Below, in pieces: positions 25,893 through 34,900 of a stretch of 64,000 nt of DNA; the first letter of the stretch is position 1, and each line of letters starts with the position of its first letter. The DNA is from Cohnella herbarum (lineage in GTDB: Bacteria > Bacillota > Bacilli > Paenibacillales > Paenibacillaceae). The DNA is taken from the NCBI RefSeq assembly GCF_012849095.1, contig NZ_CP051680.1, positions 2,976,001-3,040,000 of the forward strand, given 5' to 3'. The notes below the pieces were generated by a model, which worked only from the letters and a program-made list of their open reading frames with translations, made no database searches and had not been told where the DNA came from. The translations under genes and the position numbers were made by a program.

Positions 25893-26872
25893 TGAAGAAA
25901 CCCTCCGCGTTCAAGCATTTCTCGAATCTCGTCTTTATTCATAAGCGATTGACTAGAGGAGAAACTTTCGAAATCCACGGGAATATAAGAGCCATAATGA
26001 TTCCGCAAGCCCGGAATGTCCACCGTAGGAAGAATAACGAGATATTGATCGTCATAGACGATCGTATTCAAGCTTTCATATTCGGTTAGCAGAATCTCGT
26101 GGATTTTCTCTCCGGGTCTAATGCCTGTCTCTACCATGTCTACTCGTTTCCCCATCGCGTCCATCAATACATCGGCCAGATCGATGATCCGGCAAGTAGG
26201 CATCGTCATGACGAAGATTTCTCCGCCGATGCTCTGCGCCGTCGCTTTGAACAGAAGTCGAATGGCTTCCTCCAGCGTCATGAAAAACCGAGTCATTCCG
26301 CGATCCGTTAAGCTGATTTGATTCTTATGCTTAATCTGGTTCATGAATAGATGCACGACGCTGCCGTTCGTTCCAAGCACGTTACCGCCGCGTACGCAAA
26401 CAAATTTCGTGTCGCTTCGCAGAAGGTTGGCGTAGACGATTAATTTTTCTCCTATCGCCTTGGTCATCCCATAGAAGTTCGACGGGTTAGCCGCTTTATC
26501 GGTCGAAATATTAATTACGTGCTTTACTTTATTCTCAATGGCCGCTTCGATGACGTTCTGCGTGCCGATTACATTCGTTTTCAAAGCTTCGTAGGGCTGA
26601 TCCTCGCACACCGGAACATGTTTAAGCGCCGCCAGATGGAAGAGGATATCCACGTCTTTGCATGCTTTGGACAGCGCCTCCCGATCCCGGACATCGCCGA
26701 TGCAGAAGCTAAGCCGCGGGTCTTCGAACGCGCGGTTCATCGCTACCTGGCTAGACTCGTTCCGGGAGTACACGATCACTTCGGCAGGACCGAACGGCAA
26801 CAGCTGTTTTATCAATTCATAGCCCCATGAACCGGTCCCTCCGGTGACCAGGATACGCCGATCTTTAAACAT
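25889..26872 (-). CDS. UDP-GlcNAc 4,6-dehydratase (CapE/WbjB/WbvB type)
   Basis: A 327-residue single-domain, soluble polysaccharide-biosynthesis SDR. Motifs: TGGTGSWGYELIKQLL (Rossmann), AALKHVPVCEDQPYEA, NISTDKAANPSNFYGMTKAI (catalytic Thr-Asp-Lys and YxxxK), and RGGNVLGTNGSVVHLF. These are hallmarks of inverting dehydratases/5-epimerases that begin UDP-L-FucNAc or UDP-L-QuiNAc synthesis. ATG 26872 has GGAGGG upstream and overlaps the epimerase stop by 8 bases. The neighbours supply the reductase and the 2-epimerase. Confidence 0.9.
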   Translation of the reverse strand: MFKDRRILVTGGTGSWGYELIKQLLPFGPAEVIVYSRNESSQVAMNRAFEDPRLSFCIGDVRDREALSKACKDVDILFHLAALKHVPVCEDQPYEALKTNVIGTQNVIEAAIENKVKHVINISTDKAANPSNFYGMTKAIGEKLIVYANLLRSDTKFVCVRGGNVLGTNGSVVHLFMNQIKHKNQISLTDRGMTRFFMTLEEAIRLLFKATAQSIGGEIFVMTMPTCRIIDLADVLMDAMGKRVDMVETGIRPGEKIHEILLTEYESLNTIVYDDQYLVILPTVDIPGLRNHYGSYIPVDFESFSSSQSLMNKDEIREMLERGGFLQ

Positions 26873-27956
26873 CCCTTTTCCCTCCAAGCACAAATTTAGC
26901 CACTTTATCGGATACGTTATCCACCAGATATCCTTCCGGGCATTCCCAAGCATCGTTTAAAGACATCATGATTCTAACCGCGTTCTTAATGTCCTCGGGA
27001 CGGAGTCCCGCTACGACGTTACTTCCGCAATCCACCGTTTCCGGCCTCTCCGTCGTCCGCCGGATCGTTACCGTCGGCACTCCGAAGATGCAGCACTCCT
27101 CCTGAACGGTGCCGCTATCCGTTAAGGCAAGGCGGGCATGCTTCTCCAACCGAACGAAATCGAAGAAGGAGAAAGGCTCATGAAACGTGACTAACGGATG
27201 AATAGACGCTCTGTTTTCTTCCGTTAGTCTCGATTTCGTTCGCGGATGCAAGCTGCAAACGAGCGGCAGCCGGTGCTCCTCGGCTGTTTGGCTTAAGCCT
27301 TCCATGATATCACTGAGCGTCCCCGGATCATCGACGTTCTCCGCGCGGTGAATGGTCGCCAGCAAATATTGGCCGGATGTCACGCCAAGGCGTTCAAGCA
27401 CGTTGCTATGATCAACTTGTTTCTCATAGTGCCTTAGCACCTCGTAGATCGGATTGCCGGACTTGAATATCCTTTGAACGGGAAATCCTTCGCGCAATAG
27501 GTTGTTCTTGCTATTCTCGGTGTAGGGGAGATTATAAGTCGAGACCGAATCGATGATCCGCCTGTTCTTCTCCTCCGGCACTCTCAAGTCGAAGCACCGA
27601 TTGCCAGCTTCCATATGAACGACCGGAATTCCCATCCTTTCCGCGACCATGGCGCACAGGGCGCTGTTCGTATCGCCTAGAACAAGAACTTTGTCCGGCT
27701 GCTCCTTCAGCAACAAGCGTTCCACGGAAGCGAACATGACGGAGAGCTGTCCGCCGATCGTCTCTTTGCGGTCATCCAGCAACAGATCGGGCGCGCGCAA
27801 TCCAAGCTGCTCGAAGAAGACCGCGCTTAAGCTAGGGGAGAAATTCTGGCCCGTGTGAACGAGTACATGCCGGTCTGCTAAGCGATCAAGCTTGCCGATA
27901 ATTAAACTTAGGCGAATAATCTCCGGCCGGGTTCCCAATATCGTAACGACGCGCAT
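26865..27956 (-). CDS. wecB: UDP-N-acetylhexosamine 2-epimerase (WecB/WbjD/CapG type)
   Basis: A 363-residue GT-B-fold epimerase: N-terminal VTILGTRPEIIRLSLII, HTGQNF, DTNSAL, HMEAGNRCFD, HRAEN, and DSGTVQEE for UDP binding. ATG 27956 has AAGGTG 6 bases upstream, directly after the glycosyltransferase stop; longer reading to 28106 only adds a non-homologous Arg-rich stretch. In WecB itself the product is UDP-ManNAc. Here, next to a WbvB-type dehydratase and an RmlD-like reductase, the WbjD/WbvD role (last step to UDP-L-FucNAc or UDP-L-QuiNAc) is more likely. Confidence 0.88.
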   Translation of the reverse strand: MRVVTILGTRPEIIRLSLIIGKLDRLADRHVLVHTGQNFSPSLSAVFFEQLGLRAPDLLLDDRKETIGGQLSVMFASVERLLLKEQPDKVLVLGDTNSALCAMVAERMGIPVVHMEAGNRCFDLRVPEEKNRRIIDSVSTYNLPYTENSKNNLLREGFPVQRIFKSGNPIYEVLRHYEKQVDHSNVLERLGVTSGQYLLATIHRAENVDDPGTLSDIMEGLSQTAEEHRLPLVCSLHPRTKSRLTEENRASIHPLVTFHEPFSFFDFVRLEKHARLALTDSGTVQEECCIFGVPTVTIRRTTERPETVDCGSNVVAGLRPEDIKNAVRIMMSLNDAWECPEGYLVDNVSDKVAKFVLGGKRDV

Positions 27957-27960
27957 GAAT

Positions 27961-29472
27961 TCACCTTCTTCTGCGATGTGCTTTTTTGCCCGCTTTTCTC
28001 CCTCGTACCGGACGCGTGCGACGCTTCCTCGATCCTCGTTTCGTCCGAGATCTCGAATGACTCCTTTTCTTCCTTCCGGCTCGAACGGAATTTTGCTGCA
28101 CCGCATCCTTGATCGGGTGTCCCGAAGGCAACACGTTCAAATCGTGGTCGGGAACTTCCGTTACCTCTTCGAATCGATAACCTCTGTGCAGAAAGGCACT
28201 TTCCGAGGCAAACGGGCGTTTCGTGCCGTGTTCGACTAAATAAACGGTTGGCGCGCTCCCTCGCCATAAGGAGCTTCGTTGATATCCGGGCGAATGAGGC
28301 AATTGCTCGATTAATGCATCCAGTCGGGAACGGAAAGCTTCTACGCCGAACACCTGCTGGGACGACTGCGTGTTCCGATCTCCGACGGCCTTCAACAATC
28401 CTTCGTTGCTGAGCAACATATTCACTCGTTCGGTTATCCCGTTAACGTCGCCCGTGTTGACCAGAAACTCCTCATTGCCCGTCGCGGTCAAGATTTCCGA
28501 AAGGCCTCCCGACGCGAAGGCAACGACGCCCTTGCCGAACATAAGTCCCTCCAGCGCCGTCATGCCGAAACCTTCCGCTACGAGACTAGGGACAACCAAC
28601 ACGTCCATAACCGGAAAAGCATGTTGGATCTGTTCCGCGAAGGGCAAGAAGAGGAATCTGTCCCCGTAACCGGATTGCTGCGCAATCTTCTGGCAATTGC
28701 GGTAATACGTATCGTCGGCCGAGTTTCCGATGATAAGAAAACGTGCTCTGACATCGCTGAACGCAATCGGCAGCATCGCATTCACGAACTGCTCCAAGCC
28801 TTTGCTCGTATAGATCGTCGCAGCCAGATAACCCGCAACGCGGTGATACTCGCCCCAGCCGTACTGTTGCCGTAACCGAAGGCGGTGATATGCCCAGCTA
28901 TTCGGAAGCAGCTCATCGCGGACCAAATACGGCGGCAACATGAACGTTTGCGCGGTCGGAGCAAGTTTCTGGATAGGTTGAAGCGTCGAATGGGAAATTC
29001 CGACGACCATGTCGCTATTCGCGGCTATGAGAGGGACGGAGACGTTGCGACCGGGCCTATCCATAATCGTCTCCATCATCGCCCAGATCGTCGGAATGCC
29101 CATCGATTTCGCCGCTAACGCGGGTAAAGGATGAACGCTTGTGTTCACTAACACGTAATCGGGCCGTTCTTCGGCTAGCAATGCATGTATCCGTCCCCAT
29201 GACGAATGTCTCTTCATCGCTTCTAATTCCTCTAAGATCGTCGGGGCGGCCGTGTAAATGGAAATACATAGCGGAATATCCAGTACGATCGTTCTTACTC
29301 CAAGCGCTCTGACTTTCTCGGCGATCGCCCCCTGTTGGGGAACGACCATTACGCATTCAAACCGTCGGACCATCTCCCGAGTGAATAGGAATAACAGTTT
29401 TTCCGCTCCTGTGACGAACACCGGACTGCATATGTGGGAAAATAGTAGGAGTTTCGGTTTCGCCCCGTTCAT
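27961..29472 (-). CDS. Family 4 glycosyltransferase with 'LPSGHPI' module and Arg/Lys-rich tail
   Basis: A 503-residue protein. Residues 1 to about 390 are a GT-B glycosyltransferase (LLLFSHICSPVFVTGAEKLL; PSLVAEGFGMTALEGLMFGK with the donor-binding Glu pair). Then comes one KR-module (VEHGTKRPFASESAFLHRGY to LPSGHPI), and a tail of about 40 residues made mostly of Arg, Lys, Ser and Gly. ATG 29472 is preferred because the conserved fold starts there. The strong ribosome site AAAGGAGGTG lies 39 bases upstream and precedes a 9-codon reading frame whose stop overlaps this ATG. The tail resembles the N-terminal basic regions of block C proteins and may dock the enzyme to the spore surface. Confidence 0.88.
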   Translation of the reverse strand: MNGAKPKLLLFSHICSPVFVTGAEKLLFLFTREMVRRFECVMVVPQQGAIAEKVRALGVRTIVLDIPLCISIYTAAPTILEELEAMKRHSSWGRIHALLAEERPDYVLVNTSVHPLPALAAKSMGIPTIWAMMETIMDRPGRNVSVPLIAANSDMVVGISHSTLQPIQKLAPTAQTFMLPPYLVRDELLPNSWAYHRLRLRQQYGWGEYHRVAGYLAATIYTSKGLEQFVNAMLPIAFSDVRARFLIIGNSADDTYYRNCQKIAQQSGYGDRFLFLPFAEQIQHAFPVMDVLVVPSLVAEGFGMTALEGLMFGKGVVAFASGGLSEILTATGNEEFLVNTGDVNGITERVNMLLSNEGLLKAVGDRNTQSSQQVFGVEAFRSRLDALIEQLPHSPGYQRSSLWRGSAPTVYLVEHGTKRPFASESAFLHRGYRFEEVTEVPDHDLNVLPSGHPIKDAVQQNSVRAGRKKRSHSRSRTKRGSRKRRTRPVRGRKAGKKAHRRRR

Positions 29473-29498
29473 GCCGCCGCATACCCATATCTGCTCAT
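29469..29498 (-). CDS. Possible 9-codon leader peptide coupled to the glycosyltransferase
   Basis: ATG-to-TGA frame encoding MSRYGYAAA, placed 14 bases after the perfect Shine-Dalgarno AAAGGAGGTG (29520-29511). Its stop overlaps the glycosyltransferase ATG (ATGA), a classic coupling arrangement. The spacing is longer than usual, so the evidence is moderate. Confidence 0.35.
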   Translation of the reverse strand: MSRYGYAAA

Positions 29499-29532
29499 CG
29501 GTATGTTCGTCACCTCCTTTTGCCGAGTTGTA

Positions 29533-29541
29533 CAATGTATG
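29533..29541 (-). promoter_or_regulatory. Sigma-E/K-like -10 box (CATACATTG)
   Basis: On the minus strand CATACATTG lies in the 96-base gap before the glycosyltransferase and fits the mother-cell CATAnnnT pattern. No convincing -35 element stands at the right distance, so it is only a candidate. Confidence 0.3.
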
Positions 29542-29568
29542 GAACTGCCGACTTTCACGGAGCGGCTA

Positions 29569-30693
29569 TTAACCATTCATTGTCAAATCCATGAGCTGAT
29601 TTAGTCGGGAAACATACGTGTGGTCCCGCAATGTCCGATAGAGGCCTCTTAACGCGATTTCTTGCCTTTCTTCCTCATGCTCCAAGTAGTAATCGACTTT
29701 GGCTGCCATGTCCTCCGGGGAGTCGTAAGTCACGATTTCAACTCCGGGAACATAGAATTGGGCGATATCTTCGCGCCAATCGGTTAATTGCAACGTTCCG
29801 GAAGCCGAAATCTCGAATGTTCGCGGGTTCGGAGAGACGGCGGTAATCCGGGCGCTGTTCTGATTAAAAGTTTCGTCGTCATGAGCCCGATGGGAATTGA
29901 TGACGATTCGGTTCGCGTTGTATTTCTCCGAGGTTTCATCCGGCTCCATCCACTTGTCTAAGTCGATTAACCCTTTCCAACGCTCGTATTCGGCGAGTCG
30001 ATCCCACCACATTCCGGAAATCCGCAAGCGCCTATGAGCCAGCAAGGGGATAGCTCGATTAAATAGCTCCACCCGATTCCAATAGGCGGTGCCTATGAAG
30101 CTGATCTCTCCGCGCATGGAGTGCGGCGTATTGCGCGGCCGGTAAGAACCCGGAAATACGCCAAGCGGCAAGTAGGAGACGCGGGCGCAACCGGAATTCG
30201 CGTAGTAGGGGAGACAATTGCGTTCCAACGTAAAGACGTGTTGATAGTGAACGGCAATGCCTGCGGTTATGTCCGTGTAATACGGATCGTCCGTAAACCA
30301 TATCGCCGTTCGGATTCCCAGCGCGTTAATCGCTTGAACCTTCTCGTGCGAGAGATGCATGCCGTCCAAAGCAAGCATCATATCCGGTCTAACAGCAGCC
30401 GCGACAGATACGATGTCGTCATCCGGAACGACCAAGGTTACCTGCTGCGCGATCAGCTTAAGCGTTTCGACGATTCCGTTATCTAACGGGGTATAAGGGT
30501 AACCTTTGCCCGATGTCACGTAGAGAACATGGATCGGCCTTTTGACGGGTACGGGAGAAGCCTTACGAGCAACGGCTTCGCAACGGCCGAACCAATGTCC
30601 GTCCGTCCATCCCAGAGAATACCCGGCTGAGCGACCTTTACGATACTCCGGGTCTACTTTGCTTTCGGTCAAACGTCTTTTCGTTTTACTCAA
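29569..30693 (-). CDS. CgeB-like spore-type glycosyltransferase with G-x3-G tag
   Basis: A 374-residue protein of the CgeB family: after the N-terminus a DUF3880-like domain (IHVLYVTSGKGY to IWFTDDPYYTD) and a Glyco_trans_1_2 domain (PNPRTFEISASGTLQLTD, then HEEERQEIALRGL). CgeB in B. subtilis is a late, sigma-K-dependent protein that modifies the outermost spore layer. Residues 20-36 (GRSAGYSLGWTDGHWFG) form the G-x3-G-x3-G tag shared with five other proteins here. The start is TTG at 30693, with GGAGGG 7 bases upstream. It is paralogous to the next upstream gene and follows it by 37 bases. Confidence 0.88.
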   Translation of the reverse strand: MSKTKRRLTESKVDPEYRKGRSAGYSLGWTDGHWFGRCEAVARKASPVPVKRPIHVLYVTSGKGYPYTPLDNGIVETLKLIAQQVTLVVPDDDIVSVAAAVRPDMMLALDGMHLSHEKVQAINALGIRTAIWFTDDPYYTDITAGIAVHYQHVFTLERNCLPYYANSGCARVSYLPLGVFPGSYRPRNTPHSMRGEISFIGTAYWNRVELFNRAIPLLAHRRLRISGMWWDRLAEYERWKGLIDLDKWMEPDETSEKYNANRIVINSHRAHDDETFNQNSARITAVSPNPRTFEISASGTLQLTDWREDIAQFYVPGVEIVTYDSPEDMAAKVDYYLEHEEERQEIALRGLYRTLRDHTYVSRLNQLMDLTMNG

Positions 30694-30730
30694 CCTTCAT
30701 CCCTCCCGCGCTGATTCTTGCCGTAATGCA

Positions 30731-31834
30731 TTAGGATTGAAGTCCGATTACGTTCAGCATCCTCCGAATCCGCTCGTTAAACGTATGATCCCGCTTCGTC
30801 CGCCGATAGCCTCTCATGGCGACGCGAAGACGTTCCTCCTCGTTCTTTAAATAGAAGTCCATCTGTTGAATCAGATGCTGAGCATTATCGAAGACGGCGA
30901 TTTCCGATCCGATCGCGAAATGCTCGGGAAGCTCGCTCCGCATATCCGTCAATTGCAACGTTCCGCATGCCGCCATTTCGAACGTTCTAGGGTTAATCGA
31001 TTCCGCCGGCCAATTGATTCCGTTCAGATTATCTTTGCCCGCTTCGGTCGTACGATGAAGATTAATGACGATTTTGGCTCCGTTGTAATACTTAGCGGTT
31101 TCCGGAACCTCGATCCACCCATCGTGAACGAACTTCGATAAAATCGGATACTGCTCCATCCTATCCCACAACTTGCCTCCGATAAGTACCCTCTTGTCTT
31201 GCAAATAAGGAGCGATCTGATCGAATAGCTCCACCCGGTTCCAGAACGCGATTCCGATGAAACAAATATCCGTTCGATATTGCTGGGGAACCGCCATAGG
31301 TTTGAATAGATCGAAATGAGCCGCGAGCGGCAAATGATAAACCTTCGAACAACCCAGAGATTGGTACAATCTGATGCATGATTTTTCATGGGTAAAAACA
31401 TATTCGTAGCGCGGGGCGATCGTCATCGTATTGTCGGTTACGTAAGGGTCGTCGACAAACCAGATCACCGTCGGAATTCCCAAGCCTCGAATTGCATCGA
31501 TCTGCTCCAGATGATCGGGAGGGAACACATGCAATCCATTCATTACGAGTACGGCATCCGGCCGATATTGCGCCGCTTGCAGCCGCATCTCCGCGGCCGA
31601 CGCGATGCGGACTTCGGCTACCTCGGCTTGCAATGCGGCGATCACGCCTTGATCAATCGCTTCGAAGCCTTGCGGGACATAGAGAATACGCGCTTTGCTT
31701 GGCGTATGAACGACCTGCTGGATCCCTTCGTCGATCCCTTTGCTGGCTCCTAATCTCCAACCTTCCAACCAACCGCTCCGAAAGCCGTCATTGCGGCCTC
31801 GTTCCCTGTTTTTCACAATCGAATGGCTCCGCAT
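30731..31834 (-). CDS. CgeB-like spore-type glycosyltransferase with G-x3-G tag (paralogue)
   Basis: A 367-residue protein closely similar to the product of 29569-30693: RILYVPQGFEAID, PTVIWFVDDPYVTDN, ICFIGIAFWNRVELFDQI, NPRTFEMAACGTLQLTD and YLKNEEERLRVAMRG. The tag GFRSGWLEGWRLGASKG occupies residues 17-33. ATG 31834 is chosen for GGGTG 6 bases upstream; ATG 31840 and TTG 31849 are also in frame. It is the first gene of the long minus-strand glycosylation operon ending at 23363. A CATATATTG box lies about 17 bases upstream. Confidence 0.88.
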   Translation of the reverse strand: MRSHSIVKNRERGRNDGFRSGWLEGWRLGASKGIDEGIQQVVHTPSKARILYVPQGFEAIDQGVIAALQAEVAEVRIASAAEMRLQAAQYRPDAVLVMNGLHVFPPDHLEQIDAIRGLGIPTVIWFVDDPYVTDNTMTIAPRYEYVFTHEKSCIRLYQSLGCSKVYHLPLAAHFDLFKPMAVPQQYRTDICFIGIAFWNRVELFDQIAPYLQDKRVLIGGKLWDRMEQYPILSKFVHDGWIEVPETAKYYNGAKIVINLHRTTEAGKDNLNGINWPAESINPRTFEMAACGTLQLTDMRSELPEHFAIGSEIAVFDNAQHLIQQMDFYLKNEEERLRVAMRGYRRTKRDHTFNERIRRMLNVIGLQS

Positions 31835-31850
31835 CCTCATCACCCGCAAT

Positions 31851-31859
31851 CAATATATG
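31851..31859 (-). promoter_or_regulatory. Sigma-E/K-like -10 box (CATATATTG) before the CgeB-like gene
   Basis: Fits CATAnnnT and lies 17 bases before the chosen start, which would make the leader very short. No matching -35 AC was found at 16-18 bases. Confidence 0.25.
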
Positions 31860-31915
31860 CGTTAGCGCAGGGTTGGACTTGGATACTTACCCGTCCAAGG
31901 GACGAATTTAGGCGG

Positions 31916-31960
31916 GCAAAAAGCGCCCGTTCTCTCGACAATGCGGGAGAACGGGCGCTT
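31916..31960 (-). terminator. Strong intrinsic terminator of the surface-protein operon
   Basis: Fourteen-base perfect arms AAGCGCCCGTTCTC (31921-31934) and GAGAACGGGCGCTT (31947-31960), followed on the minus strand by a T-run, 18 bases after the stop of the giant PKD protein gene. Confidence 0.9.
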
Positions 31961-31978
31961 GACCAATCCAATATGCGT

Positions 31979-34900
31979 TTATTGAACGCGATGAACCTGA
32001 ACGTACTCATCCACCCGATTACGTATTTCGATCGGGACGACCGTCGATTTCATCACGCCGTTACTGTAGTTCACCGTAAATTCGAATTCGTAAGGCCCGT
32101 TCGGAAGCTCTTCGAAAATCAGAACGGTATCTCGCTCGCGCAAAATTTCATTCCATAATGTAGAGATCGGAGAAGCGGGCTTTAAGCTTTTTTTCAGTTC
32201 GGCCGTGGCAGCCGCTTTTACGGCGATCGCCCGCGTTCCTGAAGCCCCCGTATCCGTTACGATGGCTTCAAGCACGAAAGCCTCTCCCGCCCAGAATACG
32301 TCCTCTCCGCGATATTTGCCAGGATACTTGGTATTCCAGTTCCATCGGTTCGCTTCCCATTCCGGCGTATGACTGACTTTACCGGAGATCGTGAGTTCTC
32401 CGATCGGAATCGGCTTGGTTACGCTATCCGTTGCTCCATGAATATCCGTAACCAGCAATGTAACCAAATAAACTCCCGCCCGATTTATCGTCTCTCCGCC
32501 TACGATATTCGTATCTTTGGTCGATCCCGTTTTCCTTTCGGCATCCGGTGCGACTATTGTCCATAAGTAGCTTAACGGATCGCCGTCCGGGTCCGTCGAA
32601 CGATTTGCGATGTTTACGTTATCTCCTTCAAACACCGGTTTCGGCAACCAATCGAAATCGGCGATCGGTCCTCTGTTGATAATCGATATTCGTTGCGTAA
32701 TCTGCGCGGACTGGCCTTTGGAATCCGTAACGACTTGCCTGACCTCGATAACGCCGAGCGAAGAGAAGCTAGTCGTCCATGTCCCGCGGTCGGTTGAGCG
32801 AATCGTCTCCAGACTGTTTTCCGTTACGTTGCGTACATAATACGCGTGCTTCAGATTCGCTGCTGGACCATCCTCCTTATCGTGAGCCGTGGAAGTAACG
32901 GAGAACGGTAAATTCATGTAACTTGATCCCGGCGTTATGGTGAAGCCGGCGATCGGAGGATCGTCCGGAACGACCGGCGTATCGATCTCGATCGTTTGTT
33001 CCGTCCAGTAGCTCCATGCGCTATACTCGTCTTTCACCTGCATCCCTACGCGATACTCCCCGACTTCCTGAGGCGTGACGAGCTTTTGATTCACCATCGT
33101 TCCGTTCGGCGTAACATAGTAGTGTCTCCATTCGAGAACGCCGCGCGTCGCTCTGTAGTCGATTCCCGTCGCTTCGGTGCTGTATTTCGTCGCGCTAAGC
33201 CATCGATCCGGGTCGTAGCTTTCGTCGCTCCACACGACCGATTTATTAACCGGATGGACCGAAACCGTGAATTGGGATACCGGGCGACGATGAACGGTGA
33301 TGATTTGCCAGAATTCGTTCGACCACTTGCGATAATTGCCGAACTCCGTTGCCGGGAATAAGTAATTCGGGTGCGGGTCGTCCTGCGCTTTTAAGGTCAC
33401 CCGATAATTACCGACTTTATCGAAGATCAGCGCGGGGCTCGCTAAAGTTTGCCCGTGTAACGCTGACAGGCCTTGGTTGTTTAGGAATTTCGGCGTATGC
33501 GAGATCGTCCATAGGTTATTTTGCGCGGCGGGATCGTTCTCGGGATCCGTATACACGATATTGCTATAGCGTACATTCGCCGTAGCGGAACCTTCATCCC
33601 AGATCGCATAGCTGGACAGCCATTCCACATCCGGATTGGATAGATCCTTCTGGCTAATACCCGAGAAGCTTACATAGGACTTGTCCGAGAAAGGTCCGAA
33701 TTTGCCCGATTGGTAAGTCGCATCCGTTACTTCAAAATACGGAACGCCGTCCATGAACACCGCGATCTCATCGCCTTGCGTCAAGATCTTGAAGCCGTAG
33801 TCCGTATGGGATTGGAACGGGAAGTCGTTGCTGTCTAGTACGGTCCTATTGCCGTTAACATATTTGGATAGAAAGATTTTGCTACCGTCCATTTCAACCG
33901 CGTAGCGATATTTCGGATTCGTCATGCGAAACGATAGACCGGCTAATGTTGCATCCTCTTGCGGCGCATCCATATTTACGGTAAACGTATACTCCGCATC
34001 CTCATAAGCGTCCGGCGATACGAATTGACCGAGCTGGAATCCTTTGTACACTTCGGCATTAACCGGAGTTCCCACATCCAAAAACATGTGCGCTGAAGAA
34101 GATGGTCCGCCCCCTCCGCCTCCCGGCGCGTTCATCCAATAATCCGTATCGTACATCGACAAATACACGCCATCGCCAACATACTCACCGAACCGAATAT
34201 ATTTTGTAGTTTCTCCGCTGACGACCATCGGATAAGCTCTCTTCATATACTCGAAAGAACTGAAGTTATCATGCTTAACAAAAGCATTATCGATGGTGTT
34301 CGTCGCCCATCCGTAGCCGAAACTTCCATTGTGACCAATCGTAAAGCCTCCGCCGTTTCTTTGTACGGAAGAAGACGGACGTGCCATTCCCCAATCGCTT
34401 ACGGCTCCGGTCGTTAAATCGACCAAGTTGCTAAAATAATCGCTGCCCCACATGCTGTTCCATATTGGTTTTGTTGATCTTGTGATCGCTTGTTTGGTAA
34501 TCGGGTTAATGGCTAATACGGGTATAGTCTCCAAGTTCAGATCATACGGACCCGGTCTGGTTTCGGTTAACGTTGTACCTTTAATGCGAGCTTTAATGCC
34601 GATCGAATAATTCGGTTTGACTTGGACTAGGTAGAGTCCGGCTGGCGATTCCGGATTAAAATCCGGATCGAGATTAATCGTGTCGTTTTGGGCGGGTCTT
34701 GAGCAAGTGTTAATCATATACAGATATCGATTGCCGTCCGTGTCTTTCCAGTCCATCTTAGACATTGCACTCCACGAACACGTATAGAGCATTGGATCTT
34801 CGGTAAAAGGAATGCCTAATCCGTTTCTTCCCTTCCTAGCGTATGTATCTTGCGTCGCAGGTAGGGAAAGATCCTTTTGAACCGCCAGTTTCCCTTGTCG

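Noticed and set aside
27957..28106. N-terminal extension of the 2-epimerase
   Set aside because: The extra 50 residues are Arg-rich antiphase translation of the preceding glycosyltransferase's basic tail; the family fold begins at the ATG with a ribosome site at 27956.
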